24,494 nucleotides of DNA, from NCBI GenBank assembly GCA_964568485.1, contig CAZMRA010000040.1, forward strand, positions 1 through 24,494, read 5' to 3'. A program made the position numbers and the translations under genes. A model generated the notes under the pieces. It did not search any database, had not been told where the DNA came from, and saw only the letters and a program-made list of their open reading frames with translations. Below are positions 7,095-16,037 of this stretch, piece after piece. The stretch's first letter is position 1. Each line of letters begins with the position of its first letter. Source of the DNA: CFX5 sp964568485 (GTDB lineage Bacteria; Chloroflexota; Anaerolineae; Caldilineales; Caldilineaceae).

Positions 7095-10000
7095 ATGAAT
7101 TGGCCGCGATTGACTGTTCAATATTCTTCTGGATGGCGGGCAACTCACCTCTTGGTCACGTTTGCTCTGTTGGTCGGGCTATTGCCGACGGCTGCCTATG
7201 CCGCCCCCAATGCTTGCCCCTCAAGCCCATCTGGCCTGCCGAATGTAATCGAGCGGGCGACGTTCTGCGTTTATTACGATGATGATGACACCACCGATGC
7301 CCAAGCAACGGCAGTGGCTGACCATACTCAAGCTTACTGGGATCGATACACAACAGGCTTGGGTTTCCGGGCACCGCTCTTCACCGACAAGTTGGTGGTG
7401 GAAATCTTGGACAGCACTGGCTGCAATGGGGGGACTAGCCCCAGCAGCAACGACTTTAATGTCTTCAATGGCTGTTTTTCCACCAACGAGATGATCCGCA
7501 GCGTGGTCGGCCATGAATTGTTTCACCGGGTCCAATATAGCTATCATGGCACCGAAGTGAAATGGTTCAAAGAAGGCACAGCCCGAGCCATGGAAGATCT
7601 GGCCTTCACCGACATCGACCATCGGCCCGATGCGCTGAGCGCGCCCTTCTCGTTCAATGGCCAGGCCAATGAATATCTCAACAACACCAATGTTGATATC
7701 ACCAGCGTGCCCCAGCGCTACAACTCAGCCTTATGGTGGAAATATTTCACCGAGCAATTTGGCACCACCGCCACCGAACCCGAACGTGGCATCGATGCCA
7801 TGCGTGCCCTGTGGGATTCTGCCGAAACGCTCGATGATATTGCCGCGCTCAATGATGCGCTAAGCGACCTAGGAGCAGGCACCAATTTTGATGCAGCCTT
7901 CCGCCGCTTTGCCGCGGCCAACTGGATCAAAGATTTGGCCAACCAACCCAGCCCAGCCTTTAACTACATCGACGAAGACGAAGTTGGTAGCCCCGGCCAA
8001 TACGGGCCGATCTTCCCCTCCAACGGCGGCACGATCAGCGTGGGCACACCAGCCACCTTCTCCAATCAACCGATCAGTCGCTATGGGGCACGCTACTTCC
8101 GGGCAACGCCAAGCGCAGCCAATTGCCCTGTGGTGAGCGCCAACTTCCACACAGATAATGGCCCGGCCTTCTACCACGTGGTCACCGATAAGAGCGGCAC
8201 CCTATCCAGCTACGATCAGAGCACAGCGAGTGACTTTACTCGTTCGTTCTTCAACGATGGCTTGACCCGGATCGTCGCGATTGCAGGAAGCACCAACAAC
8301 TCGGCCCAGGTCGATATCACCCTCCAATGTGTCAACCCGGTGATCGACATCAAACTGCCGCGCGGGGCTGCCAGAGCCAACGTCGGTCCCCACGATGCTC
8401 CGGGCAAATTCTTGGTGCAAGTCTTGGTGACCGATGGCACACCAACGGGTCCTGTGGTCGCTGGATTGACCAATAGCGATTTCAAGGCGCGTGTCAACGG
8501 GCAAAATGCGTTGATTACTGGCGGTGGCTTTATCCAACAGCAGTATTGGTTGGTTGTGCAAGCCCCTACCCAAGCCGCGGATGGCAATTACGATCTCGAA
8601 GTTGTCCTCGAGCAATCGGGTACTACGACGCCAATTGCATCCGATACGAATACGGCCAGCGTCTCCTACAACAGCAACAATCTCGATCAAATCCTCGTGA
8701 TCGACCGCTCCGGCTCGATGATTTCGGACGGCAAAATGGAGGCGGCCAAACAAGCTGCACGCTTCTACGTGGATGTCACCCGCAACAATGATGGTTTGGC
8801 GGTTGTGCCCTACAACGAAAATGTCAGCCCCTCACCGTTCAACATCCGCGCCGTGACCACCGTGCCAGATGTACGCGGAGCAGCCAAGGAATACATCACG
8901 GGGTTAACGGCCAGCGGCTTGACCAGTATCGGTGATGGCATGGCAGAAGCAGTTGCACAACTCGCCGCCAGCCCGACCGGCAACTCGGTCTGTTCCTATG
9001 TACTCCTCTCGGATGGTATGGAAAACAACGCCCAATTCTGGAGCGATGTCCAGACGAGTGTGCTCGACACCGGTTGCCCCGTCACCTCGATCGCTTTTGG
9101 GGCTGCTGCCGATGAGACACTGATGCAAAATATTGCCACTGCGACTGGTGGGCTCTATTTCTACAACGATGTCTTTGTCAGTAGCGTCGCTGCTGCAGGT
9201 GCTGATGCAGTCGATCAGGTAAGCAACACCATTCTTGGCTTGAGCAACAGCTACGAATACGCGCAGGGCGATCAGGAAGGCCGTCAACGCCTGTTACGTG
9301 CACAAGGCACGATCAATGCCCGTAACCCCATCACGCAAGAGCATAAGATTATGGTGGACGACACCGTACGTGAAGCCGTCTTTGCGCTCGACTGGGCGCA
9401 GGGTAGCCCGCTGGATATGGTCCTCCGTCAACCCGATGGCACCTTGATCACCAGCGAGATTTTGCCCTACAACTTTGCTGATTACAACAGCCGTCATGTC
9501 GGCTGGCGCATTCCGAACCCACAACCCGGGGAATGGACACTGCTCGTTCGCTTGTTACGCCAAGGCCCGATCATTACTGTGGCCGATGCAGAGGCCAGCG
9601 ACGCGCTCCAGCAAGATGGGAATACCCCCTATCAGGTGATCGTCAGTGGTCACTCCAGCCTGACCGTGCATCTACTGTTGCCCGATCGCTTGGGCACCCG
9701 CTACTTCACTGGCCAACGTGTCCCGATCTTCGCCATTGCAACCAGCGATCAGCCTTTGCCCGGTTTGACCCCGTTGGCACTGATCACCTCCCCGAATGGA
9801 CGTCGGCAGATTGTACGTCTCTATGACGATGGTCAACACGAAGATGGCGTGGCCAATGACGGAATCTATGGCGGCTACTACACCCTCGTCAATCAAGCGC
9901 TGGCCGTCCCACCCACGGGCGAGGAAGGCCCGCAGCCAACGCCCAACAACGAAGGCTCGTACATGGTGCAGTTGAACATTCAAACGCCTGAATTCATCCG

Positions 10001-10949
10001 CCAGACGCTCGGTGCCTTCACAGTCGAAGCGGGTGAAGATACCAACAGTAACGGGCTGCCCGATCCTTATGAAGTTGAGAATGATGTCAACAACGACGGC
10101 GGCGACCCCGACTTGGATGGTCTCAACAACCTGGCCGAGTATGAACTAGGCACTGACCCACGCAATTCCGACAGTGATGGTGGTGGTGAGAACGACGGTT
10201 CAGAATTCGCCAAAGGCAAAGACCCGTTTGATCCTAGCGATGACGGCATTGTCGCCCCAGAATTCCTGAAGGTCACACCAGGTGTCGGTGCGAATATCAT
10301 CACCTATGATGTGCGTCCTGAGTACGACCGCATGGTGCTCTACCGCTCCACTGGCGAGGATGGTCCGTGGTCGCTGCATGAGCCTGAGCTGCCCAATACG
10401 GGGATCTACACCGACACGGCAGACAATGGCACGACCTATTTCTATCGCTACATGGCGATCGATGCCGACGACGACCGCTCCGCCGTGCTCGACACGACGC
10501 CGGGCACGCCCAGCACTGACCCAGTAGCGCCCGAGACGATCCTGCTGATCGACAATGGCGCAGCGGAAACCGAAGATCTGGCGGTGATGCTCACCTTTGC
10601 GCCGTATGGTAATGAAGAGCCGGGTGAACCCGAAACCTTCGACGACATCACCGAGATGCGCATCAGCAACGACCCGGCGCTGACCGATGCCGAGTGGCAG
10701 CCATTTGCCACAGAAGTTCCCTGGCAACTGGCCCCGACCGAACCCGGTCAAGTCGCCAAGGTCTATGCGCAAGTACGTGATGGCGCTGNNNNNNNNNNAA
10801 ATATTTTCTGCATCTCGAAATAAATTTTTGCAGTACGTGATGGCGCTGGCAACGAGTCGCTCTTGGTGCTGGATGACATTCTCGTGGTCGAAGAGACTGG
10901 CGGTGGTGAGACCAACATCAATCTCTACCTGCCGATGGTCCAGAACTAG
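7095..10949 (+). CDS. Secreted multidomain protein: MXAN_6640-like metallopeptidase, VWA domain, calcium-binding repeats
   Basis: AAAGGAG at 7081-7087 sets the start at 7095. A signal peptide ends near residue 36 (LLPTAAYA before APN). A putative zinc peptidase domain has HELFH at 140-144 and Glu160 in WFKEGTA, the arrangement I recall from MXAN_6640-type metallopeptidases. A von Willebrand A domain carries a complete MIDAS: DRSGS at 537-541, Thr610 and Asp640 in LLSDG. Residues about 978-1051 are Asp/Asn-rich repeats of thrombospondin type 3 character (DTNSNGLPDPYE, DPDLDGLNNLAEYELGTDP), expected to bind calcium. Fibronectin-like beta sequence follows, and the protein ends INLYLPMVQN. The reading frame is interrupted at a 10-N gap, but collapsing the 17-base repeat at 10772-10788 and 10832-10848 restores a 1264-residue protein. 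Probably exported to the cell surface or medium; the substrate is unknown. Confidence 0.87.
10772..10848 (+). other. Gap with flanking 17-base repeat and spurious AT-rich insert
   Basis: AGTACGTGATGGCGCTG occurs at 10772-10788, directly before the ten Ns (10789-10798), and again at 10832-10848. Between the Ns and the second copy lie 33 AT-rich bases (10799-10831) quite unlike the surrounding gene and containing an in-frame stop. Removing one repeat copy, the Ns and these bases joins the frame perfectly, so the contigs probably overlap and the insert is a contig-end artefact. Confidence 0.85.
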
Positions 10950-10992
10950 CCGAGAATCCAGCTAGACCAGTTAGACTTAATCAGTAAATAGA

Positions 10993-11028
10993 CAAAGAGG
11001 CCACCTCTCCAGAGAGATGGCCTCTTTG
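10993..11028. terminator. Bidirectional terminator hairpin between convergent genes
   Basis: CAAAGAGGCCA pairs with TGGCCTCTTTG over eleven bases, then after one mismatch CTCT pairs with AGAG around a four-base loop. It lies between the convergent secreted-protein gene (ends 10949) and lipoprotein gene (ends 11058). The stem ends in TTT in both directions, but there is no longer T-run. Confidence 0.7.
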
Positions 11029-11057
11029 CTTACCAAGCTATGGCTGGTTAGTAGTCG

Positions 11058-12815
11058 TTATTCAGCCGGGGTGAACTCCATGATGCCCGTATCAAGCTTC
11101 AATGCAATATGGAGCATCCCATCTTGAATCAGGTAGGTCGCTGCGGATTCTAAATTGCGCAGGAATTCAGTACCGAATGAATCATCCGGGCAAGCCATGC
11201 GGGTGGAGACCAGCGGCCCAAAGGAGAGGCTGCTCTCGTCCGCGGTGTAGGAGCCACCGCCGCGATTGCAATCCGCTTGGACGCGCGCTTCCCCATCCTC
11301 GCTGAAGGTCACGGTATAGCGGCTGGGATCGCTCGGGGTTAATACACTATCATCCGAATAGAGAATCTGGTGCAACTGCCAAACTGGCCCAACCAAGGTC
11401 AGTTCTTCTGTTGCGCCGCTCGTTGTCGCTGTTTCCACTGGGGCTTCTCCCGCTGTCAGCACAACACTGCTGCCATCATCCAAGGTGAGGGTAAGTACAT
11501 CGTCCTCCACCGTGTAGCCGGTTGCCTGGCCGATTTGCTGCATAAACACTGTGTCCAATGAGCCTTCCGGACAGGCGGCCAAGGTTGAAATCAATGCACC
11601 CATTGTCAATGTGCCGTCTTCAACTGAATATTGTCCGCCACCCTGGTTGCAATCAGCGACCACGGCCACATGGCCATCTTCACCAAAGACCAGCGTATAG
11701 AGGCTTGGATCATCCGGAGTCGTTTCGCTGCCATCTGCGGCGATTAAAGTCTGGAGCTGCCAAGCAATCCCAACCAACTCATCAGCAACTGCACTGCCCT
11801 CCGCGGCAGCGGCAACTTCCTCGCCAACCGTGATCGAACTCACCACGGAATCCAGCGTCGTCAAGTCGGGCAAGAAGGCATCGGCCGCAGCTTCGGTCAA
11901 CAAGGCTTGGTTTTCGGTCAGATATTCGCCATAAGCCTCGGCGCTATCCCCTTCCGGGAACTCAGCCGGGAAATCCTCAGGGAAGAGGTCGGTTCGCAAT
12001 GGAACGATCAGCGACACATAATATTGACCATCATCGCTCAAGCCCTGGAAGGTATATTGGAAGCTCGTGGCAACGAATGGCGATGCATCGTGGAAGAAAG
12101 CAGTCACATAGCGAACACCGCTGCCATTACCAAAGGTGATCACCTTCTCCGCGCCATGAATTACTTGGGGCGCGCCGATCAACGGCAGGTAGGGCAGATT
12201 CTGCAGCTCGGCCAAATCCGCTTCAGTGGGATTGCCAGCCAACAATTCGGCCAGCTCATCGGCTTCAGGTTGGGCAGTGGTATCGGCCAGATCAGCCACT
12301 TCGTAGACGAACAAATAGGGATTGATCTCGGTTCCATCACTCAGCTCAACCGTCCCCGAAATGGCAACGCGGCGAGGACCTTGGGTCATGTCCGGCGGCG
12401 TCATCTCGTCGATGTTCGCCTCGACCAAACCACCGTTCCAGGTGCCCGGCAACAGAGGTGCCGTCTGGAAGCGCACATTCTCGATCGTCACCACATCTTC
12501 GCCAATCGAGATCAGTCCGCCATCCTCGGTGATTGTGTCGGTCTCTGTCAGATCCTCAGTCTCGGTAATGGCCTCGGTCTCGGTGATGGTTTCGGTTTCC
12601 GTCAGCGTTTCGCTCTCACTGACCTCTTCATCGCTCGGCTCTTCGGCGGGCGCTTCTGGCTCTTCCGGCTCTTCCGTAGGGGCTTCGGCAGGCTCTGCGA
12701 CGGTAGGCGGCGGTTCGGTTGGGGCAGGAGCAGGCGTTGGCTCCGAACCTCCACAGGCGGCAAGTGCTAAACTCACCACCAAGATGATGAGCGTATAAAT
12801 TGTTCGTTGCTTCAT
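11058..12815 (-). CDS. Lipoprotein with two META/HslJ-like domains
   Basis: The 585-residue product begins with a lipoprotein signal (hydrophobic ILVVSLALAAC, lipobox Cys21). A Pro/Glu-rich spacer and a Thr-Glu repeat (residues 67-98) would hold the folded part away from the membrane. Residues about 120-330 are a beta-rich region I do not recognise. The C-terminal half has two similar META-type domains, residues about 347-455 and 474-582, each with WQL near the start, then DCN(Q/R)GGG and an ACP segment. META domains occur in HslJ, a heat-inducible outer-membrane-associated protein of E. coli linked to novobiocin resistance, and in many lipoproteins of unknown role. AAAGGGAA lies nine bases before the ATG. 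The gene is divergent from the ABC exporter and is probably monocistronic. Its location is inferred to be the outer face of the cytoplasmic membrane. Confidence 0.87.
   Translation of the reverse strand: MKQRTIYTLIILVVSLALAACGGSEPTPAPAPTEPPPTVAEPAEAPTEEPEEPEAPAEEPSDEEVSESETLTETETITETEAITETEDLTETDTITEDGGLISIGEDVVTIENVRFQTAPLLPGTWNGGLVEANIDEMTPPDMTQGPRRVAISGTVELSDGTEINPYLFVYEVADLADTTAQPEADELAELLAGNPTEADLAELQNLPYLPLIGAPQVIHGAEKVITFGNGSGVRYVTAFFHDASPFVATSFQYTFQGLSDDGQYYVSLIVPLRTDLFPEDFPAEFPEGDSAEAYGEYLTENQALLTEAAADAFLPDLTTLDSVVSSITVGEEVAAAAEGSAVADELVGIAWQLQTLIAADGSETTPDDPSLYTLVFGEDGHVAVVADCNQGGGQYSVEDGTLTMGALISTLAACPEGSLDTVFMQQIGQATGYTVEDDVLTLTLDDGSSVVLTAGEAPVETATTSGATEELTLVGPVWQLHQILYSDDSVLTPSDPSRYTVTFSEDGEARVQADCNRGGGSYTADESSLSFGPLVSTRMACPDDSFGTEFLRNLESAATYLIQDGMLHIALKLDTGIMEFTPAE
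12522..12617 (-). repeat. Thr-Glu tandem repeat inside the lipoprotein spacer
   Basis: This codes residues 67-98, built from TETETI, TETEAI, TETEDL and TETDTI units. The DNA repeats are imperfect. Such a low-complexity acidic stretch is likely a flexible stalk and a site where copy number could vary between strains. Confidence 0.7.
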
Positions 12816-13130
12816 TGATTATTTCCCTTTCATTGCAAATGTTACACAAACCCTGACTAGAAATCAGCCCTAGAAGCCATCTGTATCACGGTTACAGATC
12901 CCAAAAGTTGGCTTACCATACCACTTTGGCGCAGAATTACGCCTAGACCCTTCGTGATAAGAGCACGCTCTGAACTCATTTCTGTCAAGCGTTGCGGACC
13001 TCAACGGTCATTATAACGGGTACAAGACGGTAAATCTGGATATCTTGTTCCAGAAGTTGGATACTTATCTCATACATTCTTTGCCCGCGCTGCAAGATTG
13101 CAGCTATTTTAAGGAGTTTACAGTGCACGT
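12816..13130. other. Divergent intergenic region between lipoprotein and ABC exporter
   Basis: These 315 bases separate two divergent starts. They contain one clear inverted repeat (12879-12899) and an AAGGAG at 13111-13116 for the exporter. I see no gene, RNA or promoter pair good enough to assign with confidence on either strand. Confidence 0.6.
12879..12899. promoter_or_regulatory. Candidate operator: 7-7-7 inverted repeat
   Basis: ATCTGTA and TACAGAT are perfect inverted arms with a seven-base spacer, 64 bases before the lipoprotein start and in the shared divergent region. The size and symmetry suit a dimeric repressor. No regulator gene is adjacent, so the assignment rests on symmetry only. 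Confidence 0.4.
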
Positions 13131-14855
13131 ATGATTCGTCAATTTGCCGCCTACTATCGTCCCTATCGTGGACTCTTTTTCCTCGATTTCGGTTGTGCGA
13201 TCATCGTTGGTCTGCTCGAATTGGGCTTCCCCCTAGCGATCAATCAGTTCATCGACAAGTTACTGCCCGGCCAAGATTGGCCGTTGATCTTGCTGGCTTC
13301 GGCTGGCTTGCTATTTATCTATGCACTCAACACTGCGTTGCAATATGTGGTCACCTATTGGGGTCACATGCTGGGCATCAACATCGAAACCGATATGCGG
13401 CGCAAGCTCTTTGATCATATCCAGAAGCTCTCGTTCCGCTTCTTCGACAACAACAAAACCGGTCATCTGATTGCCCGCATTACCAACGATCTGAACGACA
13501 TCGGCGAGATCGCCCATCACGGTCCCGAAGATGTTTTCATCGCCATCATGACTTTAATCGGCGCTTTTGGGCTGATGTGGATGATCAACTGGAAGTTGAC
13601 GGTGCTCACCTTCTTGATCATTCCGGTGATTGTCTGGGTGGCGATGCACTTCAACCGCAAGATGACCCGCACCTATCGGCAACTTTTTAGCAATGTAGCG
13701 CAATTTAATGCCCGCATCGAAGATGCCGTCGGCGGGATCCGCGTCGTGCAAGCCTTTGCGAATGAAGAACACGAACGGAGCCTCTTCGCGGTGGATAATG
13801 CCAATTATCGATCCACCAAATTGATGGCCTACAAAATCATGGCGATGAGCTTGTCGATCAGCTACATGTTGATGCGCTTTGTCTCACTCTTTGTGATGCT
13901 CTGCGGCACCTGGTTTGTACTCCACAACGAACTGAGCTACGGTGAGTTTGTCGCCTTTTTGTTGCTGACCAACGTCTTCTTCCGGCCAATCGAGAAGATC
14001 AACGCGGTGATCGAAAGTTACCCCAAAGGCATTGCCGGGTTCAAACGTTACCGTGAAATCCTCGAAACTGCACCGGACATTCAAGACGCGCCAGACGCCA
14101 TCGAGGTAAAATCTCTCCAGGGCAACATCCGTTACGCTAATGTCACCTTTGGCTACGATGCCCGCCATCAGATTCTGCGGAATATCAATTTAACAATCCG
14201 CGCTGGGGAGACGGTGGCCTTTGTTGGCCCATCGGGTGCGGGCAAAACGACCCTTTGCAGCTTGCTGCCGCGCTTTTATGACATTGACGAGGGCAGCATC
14301 TCCATCGATGGCATCGACATCCGCCAGATGACCCATGCTTCGCTGCGCCGCCAGATCGGCATTGTGCAGCAAGATGTCTTTCTCTTTTCCGGCTCAATTG
14401 CCGAAAATATTGCGTACGGCAAATTAGATGCTAGCGAAGCTGAAATCTGGGAAGCGGCTGAGCGGGCACAACTGGCCGACTTTATCCGCAGCCAGCCCGA
14501 GGGGATGAAGACGATCATCGGTGAGCGCGGTGTGAAGCTGTCCGGCGGGCAGAAACAGCGGCTGGCCATTGCCCGCATGTTCCTCAAGAATCCGCCGATC
14601 TTGATTTTGGATGAGGCAACTTCGGCGCTAGACACGGAAACCGAGTTGGCCATTCAGCAGGCCTTGAATGAACTAGCTCAAGGGCGCACCACCTTGATCA
14701 TCGCCCATCGCCTGGCGACCATCAAGAATGCCGACCGCATTATCGTCGTTACTGAAAACGGCATCACAGAGCAAGGGCGCCATCAAGAGTTGGTGATGGC
14801 TGGTGGTATCTATAGCCGCCTGCATCAGGCCCAATTTGGGGTTTACGGAGGGTAG
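13131..14855 (+). CDS. ABC exporter, fused permease and ATPase (MsbA/LmrA-like half transporter)
   Basis: The 574-residue protein has an N-terminal six-helix exporter domain (to about residue 320) and a C-terminal nucleotide-binding domain. Visible motifs are Walker A GPSGAGKTT with Lys372, a QQDVFLFSGSIAENIAYG Q-loop region, signature LSGGQKQR from 470, Walker B ILILDEATSALD with Asp494 and Glu495, and the H-loop His526 in IIAHRLATI. All catalytic residues are present. It should form a homodimer, or a heterodimer with another half transporter, and export lipids, drugs or peptides; sequence alone does not give the substrate. The start codon follows AAGGAG at a rather long 14 bases; the nearer GTG is out of frame and stops at once. 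A hairpin follows immediately after the stop, so it looks monocistronic. Confidence 0.93.
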   Translation: MIRQFAAYYRPYRGLFFLDFGCAIIVGLLELGFPLAINQFIDKLLPGQDWPLILLASAGLLFIYALNTALQYVVTYWGHMLGINIETDMRRKLFDHIQKLSFRFFDNNKTGHLIARITNDLNDIGEIAHHGPEDVFIAIMTLIGAFGLMWMINWKLTVLTFLIIPVIVWVAMHFNRKMTRTYRQLFSNVAQFNARIEDAVGGIRVVQAFANEEHERSLFAVDNANYRSTKLMAYKIMAMSLSISYMLMRFVSLFVMLCGTWFVLHNELSYGEFVAFLLLTNVFFRPIEKINAVIESYPKGIAGFKRYREILETAPDIQDAPDAIEVKSLQGNIRYANVTFGYDARHQILRNINLTIRAGETVAFVGPSGAGKTTLCSLLPRFYDIDEGSISIDGIDIRQMTHASLRRQIGIVQQDVFLFSGSIAENIAYGKLDASEAEIWEAAERAQLADFIRSQPEGMKTIIGERGVKLSGGQKQRLAIARMFLKNPPILILDEATSALDTETELAIQQALNELAQGRTTLIIAHRLATIKNADRIIVVTENGITEQGRHQELVMAGGIYSRLHQAQFGVYGG

Positions 14856-14860
14856 ACCCG

Positions 14861-14895
14861 GCAGGACATAATCCCGATAGGCGCCTATGTCCTGC
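14861..14895. terminator. Bidirectional terminator hairpin
   Basis: GCAGGACATA (14861-14870) pairs perfectly with TATGTCCTGC (14886-14895). Inside the loop is an alternative 12-base palindrome, ATAGGCGCCTAT. The hairpin fills the 45-base space between the convergent ABC exporter and hydrolase genes. There is no T-run. Confidence 0.6.
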
Positions 14896-14900
14896 TCAGC

Positions 14901-15929
14901 TTAACGAGCCAGGGGGAGACCTTCCACCACGGCATTCAACAATTCCAGAATGGCTGTCGCCGTCTGCCGGGCATGTTCCGGGTGAAAGACCAGCGAGCTA
15001 TGCGTTGCCTCGGGGATGATCACGTGCCGGCTGTTGGTAGAGAGTGCAGGCAATTCAGCTTGCAATTCAGCCCACCAAACGGGTTGATTCGTGCCCGCGC
15101 TCAGCACCAACAAGGGCAGATCGCCAAGATCACCCAAGCGCAGGGCTTCTTGATAAAGCGCCGGGGCAGCTAGATTTTCTGCATATTGACTCTGAAAGAA
15201 CGTCGGGCTGGCCCAGAAAGCCATCGCTTGATCATGCTGCAAGGGCGGCAAATCAGGAAAGTCTAACTCGCCTCCGGTCGCAAAATAGAGGCGAAAGATC
15301 CCCAGCCGCGCCAAGAGCGGAAACCAGCGGGCGAGCGCGGTGAATTCCTCTAATTCGGCCTGCAGTTCCGGAAAACGCACAAGTTGCTCGGGGTGCGAGG
15401 CATCGAGCAAGAACAGACCGACAACCTCGTCCGGGTAATCAGCCACAAATTGCCGCACATAGCCCCCCCCCAACGAATGGCCGACCAACAGATAAGGGCC
15501 GGGCTCATTCCCCGCTTGCAAGAGACGATGCAAATCAGCCGCGGTCTGCGCCAACGAGAGAGGCTGCGTTGTAGGTTCGCTCCACGCCCGACCAGCTCGA
15601 TCATACGAGCAAACCCTCGTTTGTTCGGCGAGTCGCTCCTGCACCCAACCCCAATAGGGCGACATGCCACCTGACATGGTTTCCAGGATCACCGTCGGCC
15701 TATCCGCAGTAGTGGCGCCGGTGCAATAGAGGTGCAAACGGTGCTCACCCACCGAGAGCAGCTGGCCGGGTGGCGGGAAGCGACGTTGATCCGCGGCAGC
15801 ACCGATGGCTTGATAGATGACTCCAACAGCAAGCAAGCCGAGCAAGAGGAGCAGTGGAACACCAAGCAGACAGCCCAACCGTCGTTGCCAACGATTGGGC
15901 ACAGGTGCGGGGTCAACAGGTTGAGTCAT
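14901..15929 (-). CDS. Alpha/beta hydrolase with N-terminal membrane anchor
   Basis: The 342-residue protein starts with about 20 polar and basic residues followed by one hydrophobic segment (residues 21-45, rich in Leu), suggesting an anchor with the enzyme outside. The hydrolase fold shows the nucleophile elbow GHSLGGG with Ser152, a preceding YDRAGRAWS segment typical of the family, LLDASHP with Asp176 as a candidate acid, and a C-terminal THSS with His310 as the likely catalytic base. The substrate cannot be read from the sequence; esterase or lipase-like activity is the family default. It lies downstream of the P1 peptidase gene on the same strand, but 108 bases and two hairpins separate them, so it probably has its own expression. 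Confidence 0.85.
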   Translation of the reverse strand: MTQPVDPAPVPNRWQRRLGCLLGVPLLLLLGLLAVGVIYQAIGAAADQRRFPPPGQLLSVGEHRLHLYCTGATTADRPTVILETMSGGMSPYWGWVQERLAEQTRVCSYDRAGRAWSEPTTQPLSLAQTAADLHRLLQAGNEPGPYLLVGHSLGGGYVRQFVADYPDEVVGLFLLDASHPEQLVRFPELQAELEEFTALARWFPLLARLGIFRLYFATGGELDFPDLPPLQHDQAMAFWASPTFFQSQYAENLAAPALYQEALRLGDLGDLPLLVLSAGTNQPVWWAELQAELPALSTNSRHVIIPEATHSSLVFHPEHARQTATAILELLNAVVEGLPLAR

Positions 15930-15967
15930 AGATGGTTGTGGACCAACATCCGTGGCGGGTGAGACAT

Positions 15968-15991
15968 CTCAGCACGAGTGTAGGTGCTGAG
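15968..15991. repeat. Inverted repeat upstream of the hydrolase
   Basis: CTCAGCAC and GTGCTGAG are perfect eight-base arms around an eight-base loop, about 40 bases before the hydrolase start. It could be an operator or an RNA hairpin. Confidence 0.4.
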
Positions 15992-16010
15992 CCGCGTGAT
16001 TGATTCATGT

Positions 16011-16032
16011 AGGCTTTGCCGATGCAAAGCCT
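16011..16032 (-). terminator. Hairpin after the P1 peptidase gene
   Basis: AGGCTTTGC and GCAAAGCCT form a perfect nine-base stem with a four-base loop, starting six bases beyond the peptidase stop. No T-run follows on the minus strand, so termination would be partial or factor-assisted. Confidence 0.5.
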
Positions 16033-16037
16033 GGATG

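Noticed and set aside
8202..10772. Open frames of 180-190 codons antisense to the secreted protein
   Set aside because: Their translations show no recognisable domain and no upstream ribosome sites. The sense strand carries complete metallopeptidase and VWA motifs.
11907..12770. Long open frame (287 codons) on the plus strand inside the lipoprotein gene
   Set aside because: It lies antisense to a gene with clear lipobox and META motifs, has no ribosome site, and its product is low-complexity Arg/Gly/Phe sequence created by the complement of the Glu/Thr/Pro repeats.
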